A stretch of 64,000 nucleotides of DNA from CAYMGQ01 sp964390055 (GTDB lineage: Bacteria; Bacillota; Clostridia; Peptostreptococcales; Natronincolaceae): positions 62,001 through 126,000 of the forward strand of contig CAYMGQ010000005.1 in NCBI GenBank assembly GCA_964390055.1. The letters run 5' to 3'. The translations under genes were made by a program, and so were the position numbers. Positions 1 to 7,479 of the stretch are shown here, one piece after another. Position 1 is the first letter of the stretch, and every line of letters starts with the position of its first letter. The notes beneath the pieces are model-generated. The model ran no database searches. It was not told the DNA's origin and was given only the letters and a program-made list of their open reading frames with translations.

Positions 1-408
1 CTGGAGCATATTGTTAGAGATTTCTTGAGCCTCCTCGGACTCCTTTAGTATGTTTAATATATCATCCTCAATCCTTGCAGTATATTCCTTTGCATTTATA
101 AGGGACTGGTTTTGGTCTGTAGCTCCATTGGCTATATCCATAATGGCAGCAGAAATTTCTTCTCCTGCATCATAAATAAATTTAGCACTTTCCTCTAGGC
201 CATGGGCAAAGGAGACCGTTTTCTGATTAGATACTAGGACCTTGCCCACTAGTTCCTTGACATTGGACAATAATTTATTTATAGAATCTCCTAGCTCTTG
301 TAAATTAGCATCTCCCTGGGTCTGTATCCTAGAGGTTAAATCCCCATCCCCAACCCTGTCTACCACTTCCCTCATTTTTTCTATTTCCCTTTTTTTGCTA
401 AAGAACAT
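1..408 (-). CDS. Methyl-accepting chemotaxis protein, N-terminal part (cut by window edge)
   Basis: Reading in from the ATG at 406-408 gives 136 codons open to the window edge, so the signalling C-terminus lies outside. The start has a good ribosome site (GGGGGGATAGG). The protein starts directly in a HAMP-like helix (MFFSKKREIEKMREVVDRVG, then GDGDLTSRI) with no signal peptide or membrane segment, and continues into amphipathic coiled coil rich in Gln/Glu/Asn, including EEISAAIMDIANGATDQNQS, which is typical of the MCP methylation helix. It is therefore probably a soluble or membrane-peripheral receptor that signals through CheA/CheW. Family assignment is good; the stimulus is unknown. Confidence 0.75.
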   Translation of the reverse strand, partial: MFFSKKREIEKMREVVDRVGDGDLTSRIQTQGDANLQELGDSINKLLSNVKELVGKVLVSNQKTVSFAHGLEESAKFIYDAGEEISAAIMDIANGATDQNQSLINAKEYTARIEDDILNILKESEEAQEISNNMLQ

Positions 409-567
409 TCCTATCCCCCCTTGGGTTTGTATTAGCTTTAACAATATATCTTAATATTTTAGAAATCTCCTTATATCTATTGTATCAACAGGCAAAGGTA
501 TCTTCAACAAAGATTGTTGATATTTTGCCAATTTATATCATCCTGCCATAGGCTTAAAAGAAATCTC

Positions 568-798
568 CTAGGACAATCTGTCTATGTAGTTTTGTAGGAT
601 AGCCCCATCAGCAGGGTTACATTTAAAGATTTTAACCTCTTCCCTTTCAAAGTTTTTTAAATGGACGGTAAATTGGTTATCCCTTTCATCAACCTCATAT
701 AATATACACCTATAACCCTCATCATATAGGCTTTTAAAATCCTTTATAATAGAAGAATTTAAATCCTTATACATACCATCAAAACCTTTCCTTGTCAT
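568..798 (-). CDS. Small hypothetical protein, 76 aa
   Basis: An open frame from an ATG at 798 encodes a 76-residue, charged, soluble-looking protein without signal peptide or membrane segment. I do not recognise the family. It carries a CILYEVDERDNQFTVHLKNF segment that looks like alternating beta strands, so a small alpha/beta fold is plausible. The upstream region has no strong Shine-Dalgarno (only GGGT about 16 bases before ATG), which lowers confidence. It stands alone between the chemotaxis gene and the next small gene, all on the minus strand. Confidence 0.5.
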   Translation of the reverse strand: MTRKGFDGMYKDLNSSIIKDFKSLYDEGYRCILYEVDERDNQFTVHLKNFEREEVKIFKCNPADGAILQNYIDRLS

Positions 799-904
799 TT
801 TATAATATATTTACCCATTTTTATAACTTTATACACTATGGGACCTTATAGATAGAAACAAAAAAATCCCCCCAAGTTTATTACTTAGAAAGATTTTTGT
901 GTCC

Positions 905-1081
905 CTAAAATGATTCTTTTTTCATAGTAGCTAATACCTTCATAAATAAGTTTAGTGTTTTGAGTCTTTCCACTTCTTCACCATAGGCACATTTGTTTTT
1001 GCAATAGCATTCTTTTATTCTCTTCTCCTCTTGTCTTCTTTTTATGTGTTCATCTAAGTTTATGATATTATTTTTTGCCAA
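905..1081 (-). CDS. Small Cys-containing hypothetical protein, about 58 aa
   Basis: The open frame extends to a TTG at 1099, but the only good ribosome site, GGGAGAA at 1091-1097, lies inside that extension and is correctly spaced for a TTG at 1081, so the shorter form is preferred. The protein is basic and helical, with a CYCKNKCAYG motif (CxCxxxC) that could bind metal, followed by a Leu/Met-rich helix (LKTLNLFMKVLATMKKE). Family not recognised. Confidence 0.45.
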   Translation of the reverse strand: MAKNNIINLDEHIKRRQEEKRIKECYCKNKCAYGEEVERLKTLNLFMKVLATMKKESF

Positions 1082-1225
1082 TTTAACCACTTCTCCCAAT
1101 AATAAATTAATATAATTTCTATTTAATATTATTCCTTATAAGATACTTTTCTCTTTTTATTGTTAAAACCCTTCTTTTCTTTTAGTCTTTTTAAAAATAT
1201 TATTTCCAAATATGGTTTATCTATA

Positions 1226-1260
1226 CAAGAAAAAGCGATTCAATTTATAAATTGAATCGC
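1226..1260 (-). terminator. Rho-independent terminator of rplY
   Basis: A perfect 10-bp inverted repeat (1235-1244 with 1251-1260, 6-base loop) is followed on the minus strand by TTTTTCTTG. It starts 10 bases after the rplY stop. Confidence 0.85.
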
Positions 1261-1269
1261 CTTAGGTCT

Positions 1270-1944
1270 TTATTCATCAGGAGTATCTTGATCTTCTTCC
1301 TCTTCTCCATCTTCAACATCAACTTCTTCATCTATATCTGCTAATAATTCATCTTCTTCTACTGTTTCTACTGCTTCTAATTCTTCTTCTGATACATATA
1401 CAATTGATGCGATAACACTACTTATATCGTCTAATATTTCAATATCCTTATTATCTATTATGTTTAAGTCTGCTAAAGTTAAACTGTCCTGCTCTAGTAA
1501 CTTACTAGCATCAACTTCTACCCTGTCTGGTATGTGTCTGGGGTATGTTTGGATTTCAACTTCGTTAAGTTGAATTTGTAGTATACCTTCCCCAGTTTCA
1601 GCTCTTTCCCTATTTAATACAATAATAGGCATGGTCATTCTTACCTTCTCGTCTTCTCTTAGTGTTTGAAAATCCACATGTAGTAATTGGTTCTTTAATA
1701 CATTTCTTTGTATTTCCTTTATAATTACATAGGATTGTTGACCATCTAGTTCTAGGGTTAACCTACCACTCATTCCATGCTTGGCTAGAAACCTATATAC
1801 TTCCCTGGAGTCTAGGTATATAGATTGAGTTTCCATTCCCCTTGAATACACAACCCCTGGCAGAAGTCCTTCTTGTCTTTTTTTGGAGACCCTGTTTTTT
1901 CCCACAGAGCTCCTTTTTTCTGCTTTAAGCATTGGTATTGCCAT
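1270..1944 (-). CDS. rplY: 50S ribosomal protein L25 / general stress protein Ctc
   Basis: The 224-residue protein has the two-domain CTC form of L25: an N-terminal 5S rRNA-binding beta barrel (KRSSVGKNRVSKKRQEGLLP, then GVVYSRG) and a C-terminal TL5-type domain. It ends in a long acidic tail rich in Glu/Asp. L25 binds 5S rRNA in the large subunit; in Bacillus the long form is a SigB-dependent stress protein, which is notable because a sigB operon lies in this window. The ATG at 1944 is preceded by AAGGAGATAAGAAATA. It follows rpsR by 129 bases in the same direction and has its own terminator. Confidence 0.93.
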   Translation of the reverse strand: MAIPMLKAEKRSSVGKNRVSKKRQEGLLPGVVYSRGMETQSIYLDSREVYRFLAKHGMSGRLTLELDGQQSYVIIKEIQRNVLKNQLLHVDFQTLREDEKVRMTMPIIVLNRERAETGEGILQIQLNEVEIQTYPRHIPDRVEVDASKLLEQDSLTLADLNIIDNKDIEILDDISSVIASIVYVSEEELEAVETVEEDELLADIDEEVDVEDGEEEEDQDTPDE

Positions 1945-2073
1945 TATTTCTTATCTCCTTTCACATCTTCCCCTCCTCTAGCATATGGGAAGGGAAACCA
2001 GAGAATCCAAATTTTCTGGTTCTTTATATTTAAGAAACAAGCCCGAGCTCTTTCTTTTTATTTTATATCCTTT

Positions 2074-2304
2074 TTAGTCAACTGAATAAGGTAATAAGGC
2101 TACATGTCTAGCTCTTTTTATGGCAATGGTTACATCCCTTTGATGTATTGCACAATTTCCTGTAATTCTTCTTGGTAGTATTTTTCCTCTTTCAGTAATA
2201 TATTTCTTAAGTTTCTGTACATCCTTGTAATCTATTATATTCTTCTTATCTGCACAAAAAGCACATACTTTTCTTCTGCCTCTTCGTCTCCTTCGGTTAT
2301 TCAC
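2074..2304 (-). CDS. rpsR: 30S ribosomal protein S18
   Basis: This 76-residue basic protein matches S18: an Arg-rich N-terminus (RRRRRGRRK), a CAFCADK motif, then the conserved segment IDYKDVQKLKKYITERGKIL and PRRITGNCAIHQR. S18 pairs with S6 in the platform of the small subunit. The start is GTG at 2304 behind AAAGGAGGGAATAGGACA. It is the last gene of rpsF-ssb-rpsR. The N-terminal C-x2-C is the zinc-type variant seen in many anaerobes. Confidence 0.97.
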   Translation of the reverse strand: MNNRRRRRGRRKVCAFCADKKNIIDYKDVQKLKKYITERGKILPRRITGNCAIHQRDVTIAIKRARHVALLPYSVD

Positions 2305-2325
2305 TGTCCTATTCCCTCCTTTTCT

Positions 2326-2745
2326 CTAGAATGGAACATCGTCATCATCTACTGCCTTGAAGTCATCTAAATCTATATCTGACGCTGTAAAATCATCGGT
2401 TTTTTCCTCTGTTTTTTTGTCCTGTCCCTCGTTCCTATCTCCCCATTCTAAGAACTCCACCATATTTGCTACAACCTCGGTCACATACCTTCTTTCGCCA
2501 GCTTTTGTTTCATAGGACCTGGATTGCAACCTGCCCTCAACCCCTACTAACCTTCCCTTGCTTAGGTAGTTGGCACAGTTTTCAGCGGTTCTTTCCCAAA
2601 CCACCACATTAAAAAAGTCTGCCTCCCTAGTCTTAGAAAAGGGTCTGTTCACTGCTATACTAAAGGTGGCTACAGCTTTTCCGCTTGCAGTAAAGCGTAA
2701 TTCAGGATCCCTAACAAGTCGTCCAATTAACACTACAACATTCAT
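2326..2745 (-). CDS. ssb: Single-stranded DNA-binding protein
   Basis: The 139-residue protein has an N-terminal OB fold (MNVVVLIGRLVRDPELRFT, ATFSIAVNR, FFNVVVWERTAENCANYLSK), a flexible acidic linker, and the conserved acidic tip DDDVPF that recruits replication and repair partners. It binds ssDNA as a tetramer. It lies between rpsF and rpsR, the standard Firmicute arrangement, and has the ribosome site AGGTGGTG. Confidence 0.97.
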   Translation of the reverse strand: MNVVVLIGRLVRDPELRFTASGKAVATFSIAVNRPFSKTREADFFNVVVWERTAENCANYLSKGRLVGVEGRLQSRSYETKAGERRYVTEVVANMVEFLEWGDRNEGQDKKTEEKTDDFTASDIDLDDFKAVDDDDVPF

Positions 2746-2767
2746 AAATTACACCACCTATTTATTA

Positions 2768-3055
2768 TTATTCTTCCCCGATTCTAACAATCATATATCG
2801 AATAATATCATCAGCTATCTTCAGGTTTCTATCTAGCTCATTAAGGGCTTGGGTGTCCATGTCAAAATTAATTAAAACATAGTAACCCTCCTGTATCTTG
2901 TCAATTTCGTAGGCTAATTTTCTTAGGCCCCACTCATCAAGATTTTCAATTTCCCCATCGGCTTCAATTATTGCCTTAATCCTATCCAAAAGCTGATTTC
3001 TTCTGTCTTCTTCTACATTAGGCTCAAAAATACACATTAATTCATACTTTTTCAT
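2768..3055 (-). CDS. rpsF: 30S ribosomal protein S6
   Basis: The 95-residue protein fits S6: MKKYELMCIFEPNVEEDRR, DEWGLRKLAYEI and GYYVLINFDMD. The frame could extend to a GTG at 3064, but that GTG is part of the AGGGAGGTG ribosome site, so the ATG at 3055 is chosen. It is the first gene of the rpsF-ssb-rpsR operon, with a strong promoter and a structured leader upstream. Confidence 0.96.
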   Translation of the reverse strand: MKKYELMCIFEPNVEEDRRNQLLDRIKAIIEADGEIENLDEWGLRKLAYEIDKIQEGYYVLINFDMDTQALNELDRNLKIADDIIRYMIVRIGEE

Positions 3056-3075
3056 ATATTTCACCTCCCTTTGGA

Positions 3076-3105
3076 CTCTGGCGACCCTGGTTGACCAGGG
3101 TAGAG
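3076..3105 (-). promoter_or_regulatory. Structured rpsF leader, candidate S6:S18 autoregulatory element
   Basis: In the rpsF 5' leader, just before the ribosome site, the minus strand folds as an outer 4-bp stem (CTCT/AGAG), an asymmetric internal loop with UCGCC on one side, and a 6-bp upper stem (CCCUGG/CCAGGG) with a UCAA loop. Many bacteria have an rpsF leader that binds the S6:S18 complex and imitates its 16S rRNA site; position and shape fit, but the usual CCG bulge is not exact here. Confidence 0.5.
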
Positions 3106-3128
3106 AAATGATTTTCTCACATTAAAAT

Positions 3129-3157
3129 ATTATACCATCATGGTCTAATATTTGCAA
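3129..3157 (-). promoter_or_regulatory. SigA-type promoter of rpsF operon
   Basis: On the minus strand TTGCAA (3152-3157) is followed after exactly 17 bases by TATAAT (3129-3134). The leader hairpin begins about 25 bases downstream. Confidence 0.8.
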
Positions 3158-3191
3158 ACCTCTTTATTTATATTAAAGGGACTTTTTTCAG

Positions 3192-3220
3192 TTGACATGA
3201 ACTTAACAATGTTATATTAT
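3192..3220 (+). promoter_or_regulatory. SigA-type promoter of the secreted flavoprotein gene
   Basis: TTGACA (3192-3197), a 17-base spacer and TATTAT (3215-3220) form a near-consensus promoter facing the gene at 3407. It is back-to-back with the rpsF promoter. The leader would be about 180 nt. Confidence 0.7.
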
Positions 3221-3229
3221 ATATGTACT

Positions 3230-3249
3230 GTAGTCTATACCGTAGTCTA
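3230..3249 (+). repeat. Short direct repeat at the start point of the flavoprotein promoter
   Basis: GTAGTCTA occurs at 3230-3237 and again at 3242-3249, 12 bases apart, directly downstream of the -10 box. This is a plausible operator position, perhaps for the neighbouring TetR-family regulator, although TetR proteins usually prefer inverted repeats. Confidence 0.35.
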
Positions 3250-3406
3250 AAACAGATTCTAGGGTCCAGCTTTCTATATTATATTAATATATACCCTTAT
3301 TGTATCATCCTACATAACCAGCTAAAATCCTCTGTTTTTAAAGGCCTTGGTATATAATACAGGATTAATTTATGGTTTACAATAATTTATCTAAGGAGGA
3401 ATTGAT

Positions 3407-5161
3407 ATGAGAAAAAGACTAGTGGCTTTTATTTTATTGATTTCCATTTTTTCATTAATAGGGTGTGGCCCTAGCCTAGAGAGTGAAATGTCGGTCGATG
3501 CCCTTCTAAAGGATGGTAGCTATGAAGCATCGGCAATTGCCCATAATGGTCCCTTAACAGTATCAGTTACTATTAAGGATGGGGATATTTCCGATATTAG
3601 GGTAGTTGAGCATTCAGAAAGCAAGGGTATAGGGGATATTCCCATTAAATTGATTCCCCAACAAATAATAGAAAATCAATCCCTATCAGTTGATGTTATG
3701 ACAGGTGCAACCTTTACAAGTTTGGGCCTGATAAATGCCATTGAGGATTGTATTAAGCAGGCTGGTGGAAATGTTTCTGACTTCCAAAAAGCTCTTGCCA
3801 AGGAGAAAAGTGATGAGGTCAAGCAGCTTGAGACTGATATATTAGTTATTGGGGCGGGAACATCTGGCCTAGCTGCCTCTCTATCGGCCGCAGACCAGGG
3901 AGTAAAAGTTATCTTATTGGAAAAACAATCAATCCCTGGTGGTGCAGGAATATTATCAACAGGAACTGTCCAAGCTAGTGGAAGTAAATTGCAGAAAGAT
4001 GCAGGTGTTGAGGATTCTGCCCAAGAATATTATGAGGATATGATGGAGCTTACAGATGGAAAACGTCAACCCAACCTAGTTAAATTAATTACGGAGAAAT
4101 CGGGTGAGACAATTGATTGGCTTGTTGAAAAGGGTGTAACCTTTAGAGATGAGGTTGTTCGTGGTGTTGGTTCCCTGGGTAATCGCCAGCATTTGGCCTC
4201 TCCAGATGCCTCTGGATTAATCTCGCCTATGTTCAATAGCATAGAAGAAGACGAAAACATAGATGTATATTTAGATACAACTGCTACAGAATTAATTGTT
4301 GAAAATGACAGAGTTGTAGGGGCTAAGGCCCAACACCGTGACGGCAAGCAGTTTGAGATTAGGGCTAAAAATGTAATCCTATCTGTTGGTGGTTTCGGTG
4401 GTAATAAAGAAATGGTGGGTAAGTATGTGGGTAAAACAGGTACAGAAATGAGTTATGTTGGAGCAAGGGGTAATACTGGTGAACTAATTGAGGCTGTCAT
4501 TAACCTTGGTGCTGATATAGTTGATATGGATAAAATTCTCTTTTCTCCCACAACAGACTATGAAAGGAATCAATTGATTACTGCTCAAGTTCTATCAAGG
4601 GGAGGATTTTTGGTAAATCAAAAAGGACTACGATTTACTAATGAAACCTCCTCTCCGGGTGAATATTTTGAGGATATTATGGCAACCGGTGATGATTATG
4701 TATTGGAGCTATTTGATAGTCAAGTCTTGCAACATGTACCCCATATAGAAAACGTCTATATTAAGCAGGGCATAGTTCAAGAGGCTGATACAATTGAAGA
4801 ATTGGCAGAAAAAATGGATGTTCCCTATGACCTTCTTAAGAAGGAAATAGAAACTTTCAATGCCTCGGTTGCTGGGGAAGAAGATCCCTTTGGCAGAAGT
4901 ATTTTCGGAGAAGCCTTTGAGCTTGCACCCTTTTATTTCGTCAAAGTCACCCCTGGTATTGTTACTACAAATGGTGGCCTCTTAATTGATGATAAGGCAA
5001 GGGTAATCAGGGGGGATGGAAGTCCCATAGAAGGTTTATTTGCTACTGGAGATGCTGCAGGTGGCTACCGTCCCTATGGTTATGTAAGTGGTGATGCTAA
5101 TGCCTTTGCACTATTAACAGGAAGGGTTGCAGGAGAGGAAGCTAGCAAGATAAATAAGTAA
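3407..5161 (+). CDS. Secreted lipoprotein flavin reductase (FMN-binding domain plus fumarate-reductase-type FAD domain)
   Basis: The 584-residue protein has a lipoprotein signal peptide (ISIFSLIGC, lipid-bearing Cys20). An FMN-binding domain follows (about 35-120) with TGATFT at 99-104, the motif that receives FMN covalently from ApbE on its last Thr. A large FAD domain begins with GAGTSG (149-154). Other family marks are RFTNE, GGLLID and GLFATGDAAGG near the C-terminus. Such proteins are extracytoplasmic reductases fed by membrane electron transfer (fumarate, urocanate, methacrylate and similar acceptors). Two catalytic signatures of fumarate reductase are not kept: the His before the usual TMGG (here TTNGG) and the Arg of NRL (here PYGYVSGDANA). 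The acceptor is therefore probably not fumarate. A TetR gene follows; ribosome site AAGGAGGAATTGAT. Confidence 0.85.
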   Translation: MRKRLVAFILLISIFSLIGCGPSLESEMSVDALLKDGSYEASAIAHNGPLTVSVTIKDGDISDIRVVEHSESKGIGDIPIKLIPQQIIENQSLSVDVMTGATFTSLGLINAIEDCIKQAGGNVSDFQKALAKEKSDEVKQLETDILVIGAGTSGLAASLSAADQGVKVILLEKQSIPGGAGILSTGTVQASGSKLQKDAGVEDSAQEYYEDMMELTDGKRQPNLVKLITEKSGETIDWLVEKGVTFRDEVVRGVGSLGNRQHLASPDASGLISPMFNSIEEDENIDVYLDTTATELIVENDRVVGAKAQHRDGKQFEIRAKNVILSVGGFGGNKEMVGKYVGKTGTEMSYVGARGNTGELIEAVINLGADIVDMDKILFSPTTDYERNQLITAQVLSRGGFLVNQKGLRFTNETSSPGEYFEDIMATGDDYVLELFDSQVLQHVPHIENVYIKQGIVQEADTIEELAEKMDVPYDLLKKEIETFNASVAGEEDPFGRSIFGEAFELAPFYFVKVTPGIVTTNGGLLIDDKARVIRGDGSPIEGLFATGDAAGGYRPYGYVSGDANAFALLTGRVAGEEASKINK

Positions 5162-5175
5162 ATACTTTAGTTAAT

Positions 5176-5224
5176 AGGGTTGCTTCATGACTAGATGCTT
5201 AGTTGTGAAACAACCCTTTTTTTA
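5176..5224 (+). terminator. Terminator of the flavoprotein gene
   Basis: AGGGTTG and CAACCCT pair across about 25 bases, with an inner TTCA/TGAA pairing, followed by TTTTTTTATT. Confidence 0.65.
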
Positions 5225-5314
5225 TTCTGCCTTTAAGCATATGGTATAATATAAAGATATATATTTGTTACTTTATTGTATTTATGCTAATTTAAATAGA
5301 AGGGAGGAATTTTC

Positions 5315-5902
5315 ATGTCCATAAAAATTACATCCCGAGAAAAGGCCTCGCGTCGAAATAAGCAAAAAATATACGATGCTGCCCTTTACTTGTTTGAAAA
5401 ATATGATTTTGACACTGTTACTGTTAATGATATTTGTAGACATAGTAAACTATCCAAGGGAACCTTTTATCACTACTTTAATTCCAAGGAAGACCTTGTG
5501 GTGATAGGCTTTACTAGGGGTCTAGACCGATATCTCAAGCAACACTATAGGCCTAGTAAGGAAAAGAGCTTTGAGGAAAACTATATAGATTTTATTATGT
5601 GCATGTTTTACTATGCTGAGTCTGTAGGCAAAAGCTTTACAAGGCGTTCCTATATGGCACAAATTAGTACCCAGGTGGAATTGAGGATTGAAGACCGTCT
5701 AATGGTAAATATTATTGATGACCTAATAGCGGAAGGTAAAAAATTAAAGCTCTTTCGCTTTGACTATAGTGATCTTGAATTATATACACATATTGTTGGC
5801 ACCTTTACCGGTTTGCTTGTAAAATGGTCCACTGACACAAAGGGAATTATTGATTTTGAGCATTTAATCAAAAACCAATTTCTTGCCCTATTAAAAATAT
5901 AG
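5315..5902 (+). CDS. TetR/AcrR-family transcriptional regulator
   Basis: The 195-residue protein has the TetR N-terminal helix-turn-helix: KIYDAALYLFEKYDFDTVTV, then NDICRHSKLSKGTFYHYFNS. Its C-terminal ligand domain is helical and unassigned. The ATG at 5315 has the site AGAAGGGAGGA, and an extended -10 (TGGTATAAT, ending at 5250) lies upstream. It sits 153 bases after the secreted flavoprotein gene in the same direction, across a terminator, so it likely senses that enzyme's substrate or an acid. This link is inference from neighbourhood only. Confidence 0.88.
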   Translation: MSIKITSREKASRRNKQKIYDAALYLFEKYDFDTVTVNDICRHSKLSKGTFYHYFNSKEDLVVIGFTRGLDRYLKQHYRPSKEKSFEENYIDFIMCMFYYAESVGKSFTRRSYMAQISTQVELRIEDRLMVNIIDDLIAEGKKLKLFRFDYSDLELYTHIVGTFTGLLVKWSTDTKGIIDFEHLIKNQFLALLKI

Positions 5903-6052
5903 TGGCCGGCAATAATATGTGTTTTTTTGGAAAGGCTAATATTTATTTCCTCTTTTTTTCTTGTATAGTTTTCATCCCTTTTGGCAACCCTATTACTGGA
6001 TAACCCCACAGTATAATATTTTATTCATCCCAATCTCCCCCTTACAATAAAG

Positions 6053-6075
6053 GCGAGGGGCTTTATGCCCCTCGC
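6053..6075. terminator. Bidirectional hairpin between tetR and the DUF951 gene
   Basis: A 9-bp perfect GC-rich stem (6053-6061 with 6067-6075, TTTAT loop) lies between converging genes. The plus side is followed by AAGTTTTATTTTAA, the minus side by CTTTATTG. Confidence 0.7.
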
Positions 6076-6085
6076 AAGTTTTATT

Positions 6086-6286
6086 TTAATCTTTAATATC
6101 TTCTTTTCTCCTTATTTTTCTTACCCTTCTTTCTAATTCTCGTCTTGGCAACCAAATTTGCCTATCACAGCCCAAACATTTAATGCGGAAATCAGCCCCT
6201 GTCCTCAAAATTTCAAATTCTTTATTTCCACAGGGATGTTGTTTTTTTAATTCTACTATATCTCCAAGATATAAGTCTAATGGCAT
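6086..6286 (-). CDS. DUF951 family protein (YyzM-like)
   Basis: This 66-residue protein has the DUF951 pattern: GDIVELKKQHPCGNKEFEIL, then GADFRIKCLGCDRQIWLPR. Conserved CGN and CLGC cysteines suggest a small metal site, with basic residues at the C-terminus. The function of the family is unknown. It is commonly found near oriC next to mscS, as here (28 bases downstream of mscS in the same direction). Ribosome site GGTAGGTGGAGG. Confidence 0.88.
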   Translation of the reverse strand: MPLDLYLGDIVELKKQHPCGNKEFEILRTGADFRIKCLGCDRQIWLPRRELERRVRKIRRKEDIKD

Positions 6287-6313
6287 ATGCCTCCACCTAC
6301 CTTTACAATTATA

Positions 6314-7189
6314 TTAAGGGGCCTTATTTATAATAACATTCCTGGGATAGGGGATTTCTATTCCATGCTTATCCAAACATTCCTTGTAGGCCTTTCTCAT
6401 CTTTCTTTCTATATCCCATTGGGCCATGGGTTGGGTTTTTGCCATAATAGAAATTGTAACCCCTACATCTCCTAGGTCTGTAACACCTAATACCGTAGGT
6501 CCCTCCAAGATAGTGGGATTTTCCCTTCTTATTTCCTCGCTGCCCTCATTTAATGCCTTAATCGCCCTATCTAGGTCTTCTTCATAGGCAATGGACATAT
6601 CCACCCAAGCTCTCATTTTTCCACTACTCTTATTGGTTACTTTTTTAATTTCACCATTGGGTAAAATATGGAGATCACCGTTAAAGCCCCTAATCTTGGT
6701 AACCCTTAGGGTCATTTCCTCTATAATTCCATCTATTCCTTCCAGTTCAACATAGTCTCCTACAGTAAACTGGTCCTCAAAAAGTATAAAAAAGCCTGTT
6801 ATTACATCTCTTACCAGGTTTTGCGCACCAAATCCAAAGGCCAAACCCCCTATACCCGCTGTGGCAATTAATGCCCCCACTTCTACGCCAAAGGATTTTA
6901 TTATAGAAGTAAAGGCCACAAAATAAATGAGGTATCTTACCACACTTTTTACCAGGCTTTTCATGGTTTCCATCTGGCCTGAATCTACCTTTAACTTTAG
7001 GTTTTTTTGAGATTTAAAAAAGCTTTCTATAAGGGAATCTATAACCCTTGTTCCTATCCTTGCAAGAAGTAAAACAAATATGATTTTTAGTAAAATCCCC
7101 AGTCCACTCCTTATTTGTTCAGGGCTTTTAAGGGTTTCAAGAAAACCTCTCCCTCCCTGAATTAAAAGGGAAGCACTATTTATATTCAA
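6314..7189 (-). CDS. Small-conductance mechanosensitive channel, MscS family
   Basis: The 291-residue protein has three N-terminal membrane helices and the pore-lining TM3 with alternating Gly/Ala (ATAGIGGLAFGFGAQNLVRD), followed by the beta domain (GDYVELEGIDGIIEEMTLR, VTKIRGFNGDLHILPNGEI) and an alpha/beta C-terminal domain. It releases solutes on hypo-osmotic shock. The start is TTG at 7189 behind AAGGGGGT. It is 13 bases downstream of the DUF3343 gene, so likely part of the yedF-DUF3343-mscS-DUF951 transcript. Confidence 0.93.
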   Translation of the reverse strand: MNINSASLLIQGGRGFLETLKSPEQIRSGLGILLKIIFVLLLARIGTRVIDSLIESFFKSQKNLKLKVDSGQMETMKSLVKSVVRYLIYFVAFTSIIKSFGVEVGALIATAGIGGLAFGFGAQNLVRDVITGFFILFEDQFTVGDYVELEGIDGIIEEMTLRVTKIRGFNGDLHILPNGEIKKVTNKSSGKMRAWVDMSIAYEEDLDRAIKALNEGSEEIRRENPTILEGPTVLGVTDLGDVGVTISIMAKTQPMAQWDIERKMRKAYKECLDKHGIEIPYPRNVIINKAP

Positions 7190-7202
7190 TATTTTTACCC
7201 CC

Positions 7203-7469
7203 TTATTGAATTTGTTTTACAATTTTAAGCCTGTCCTTCCTCCTTATTTCATAGATACCTTCAATCTTTATCTTATTCTCTATCATATCCCTAGAGATAT
7301 CTTTTAACAAGGGTTTTTCAAACATTATAGACAAACCACAGCTTACACTTATTTCCCTGGGGGTAGGAATGGTATCAAAATCATATTCTTTTTCCCTTAA
7401 TGTCTTTTCAGCCGCCATTGCATAATGGGTTGATTCAAAGGCAATGACATAAACTTTCTCTAGTATCAT
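7203..7469 (-). CDS. DUF3343 family protein
   Basis: The 88-residue protein starts MILEKVYVIAFESTHYAMAA and continues with PTPREISVSCGLSIMFE, the DUF3343 signature including the conserved SCG. Members are small proteins found with yedF and cysteine desulfurases in Clostridia and are thought to take part in selenium or sulfur transfer; no reaction is established. It starts 10 bases after the yedF stop codon. Confidence 0.85.
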   Translation of the reverse strand: MILEKVYVIAFESTHYAMAAEKTLREKEYDFDTIPTPREISVSCGLSIMFEKPLLKDISRDMIENKIKIEGIYEIRRKDRLKIVKQIQ

Positions 7470-7479
7470 TTCTTTTCTC

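Noticed and set aside
3345..3365. Alternative promoter TATAAT close to the flavoprotein gene
   Set aside because: A -10 like TATAAT is present, but no -35 box at the correct distance; the TTGACA-17-TATTAT promoter at 3192 is better.
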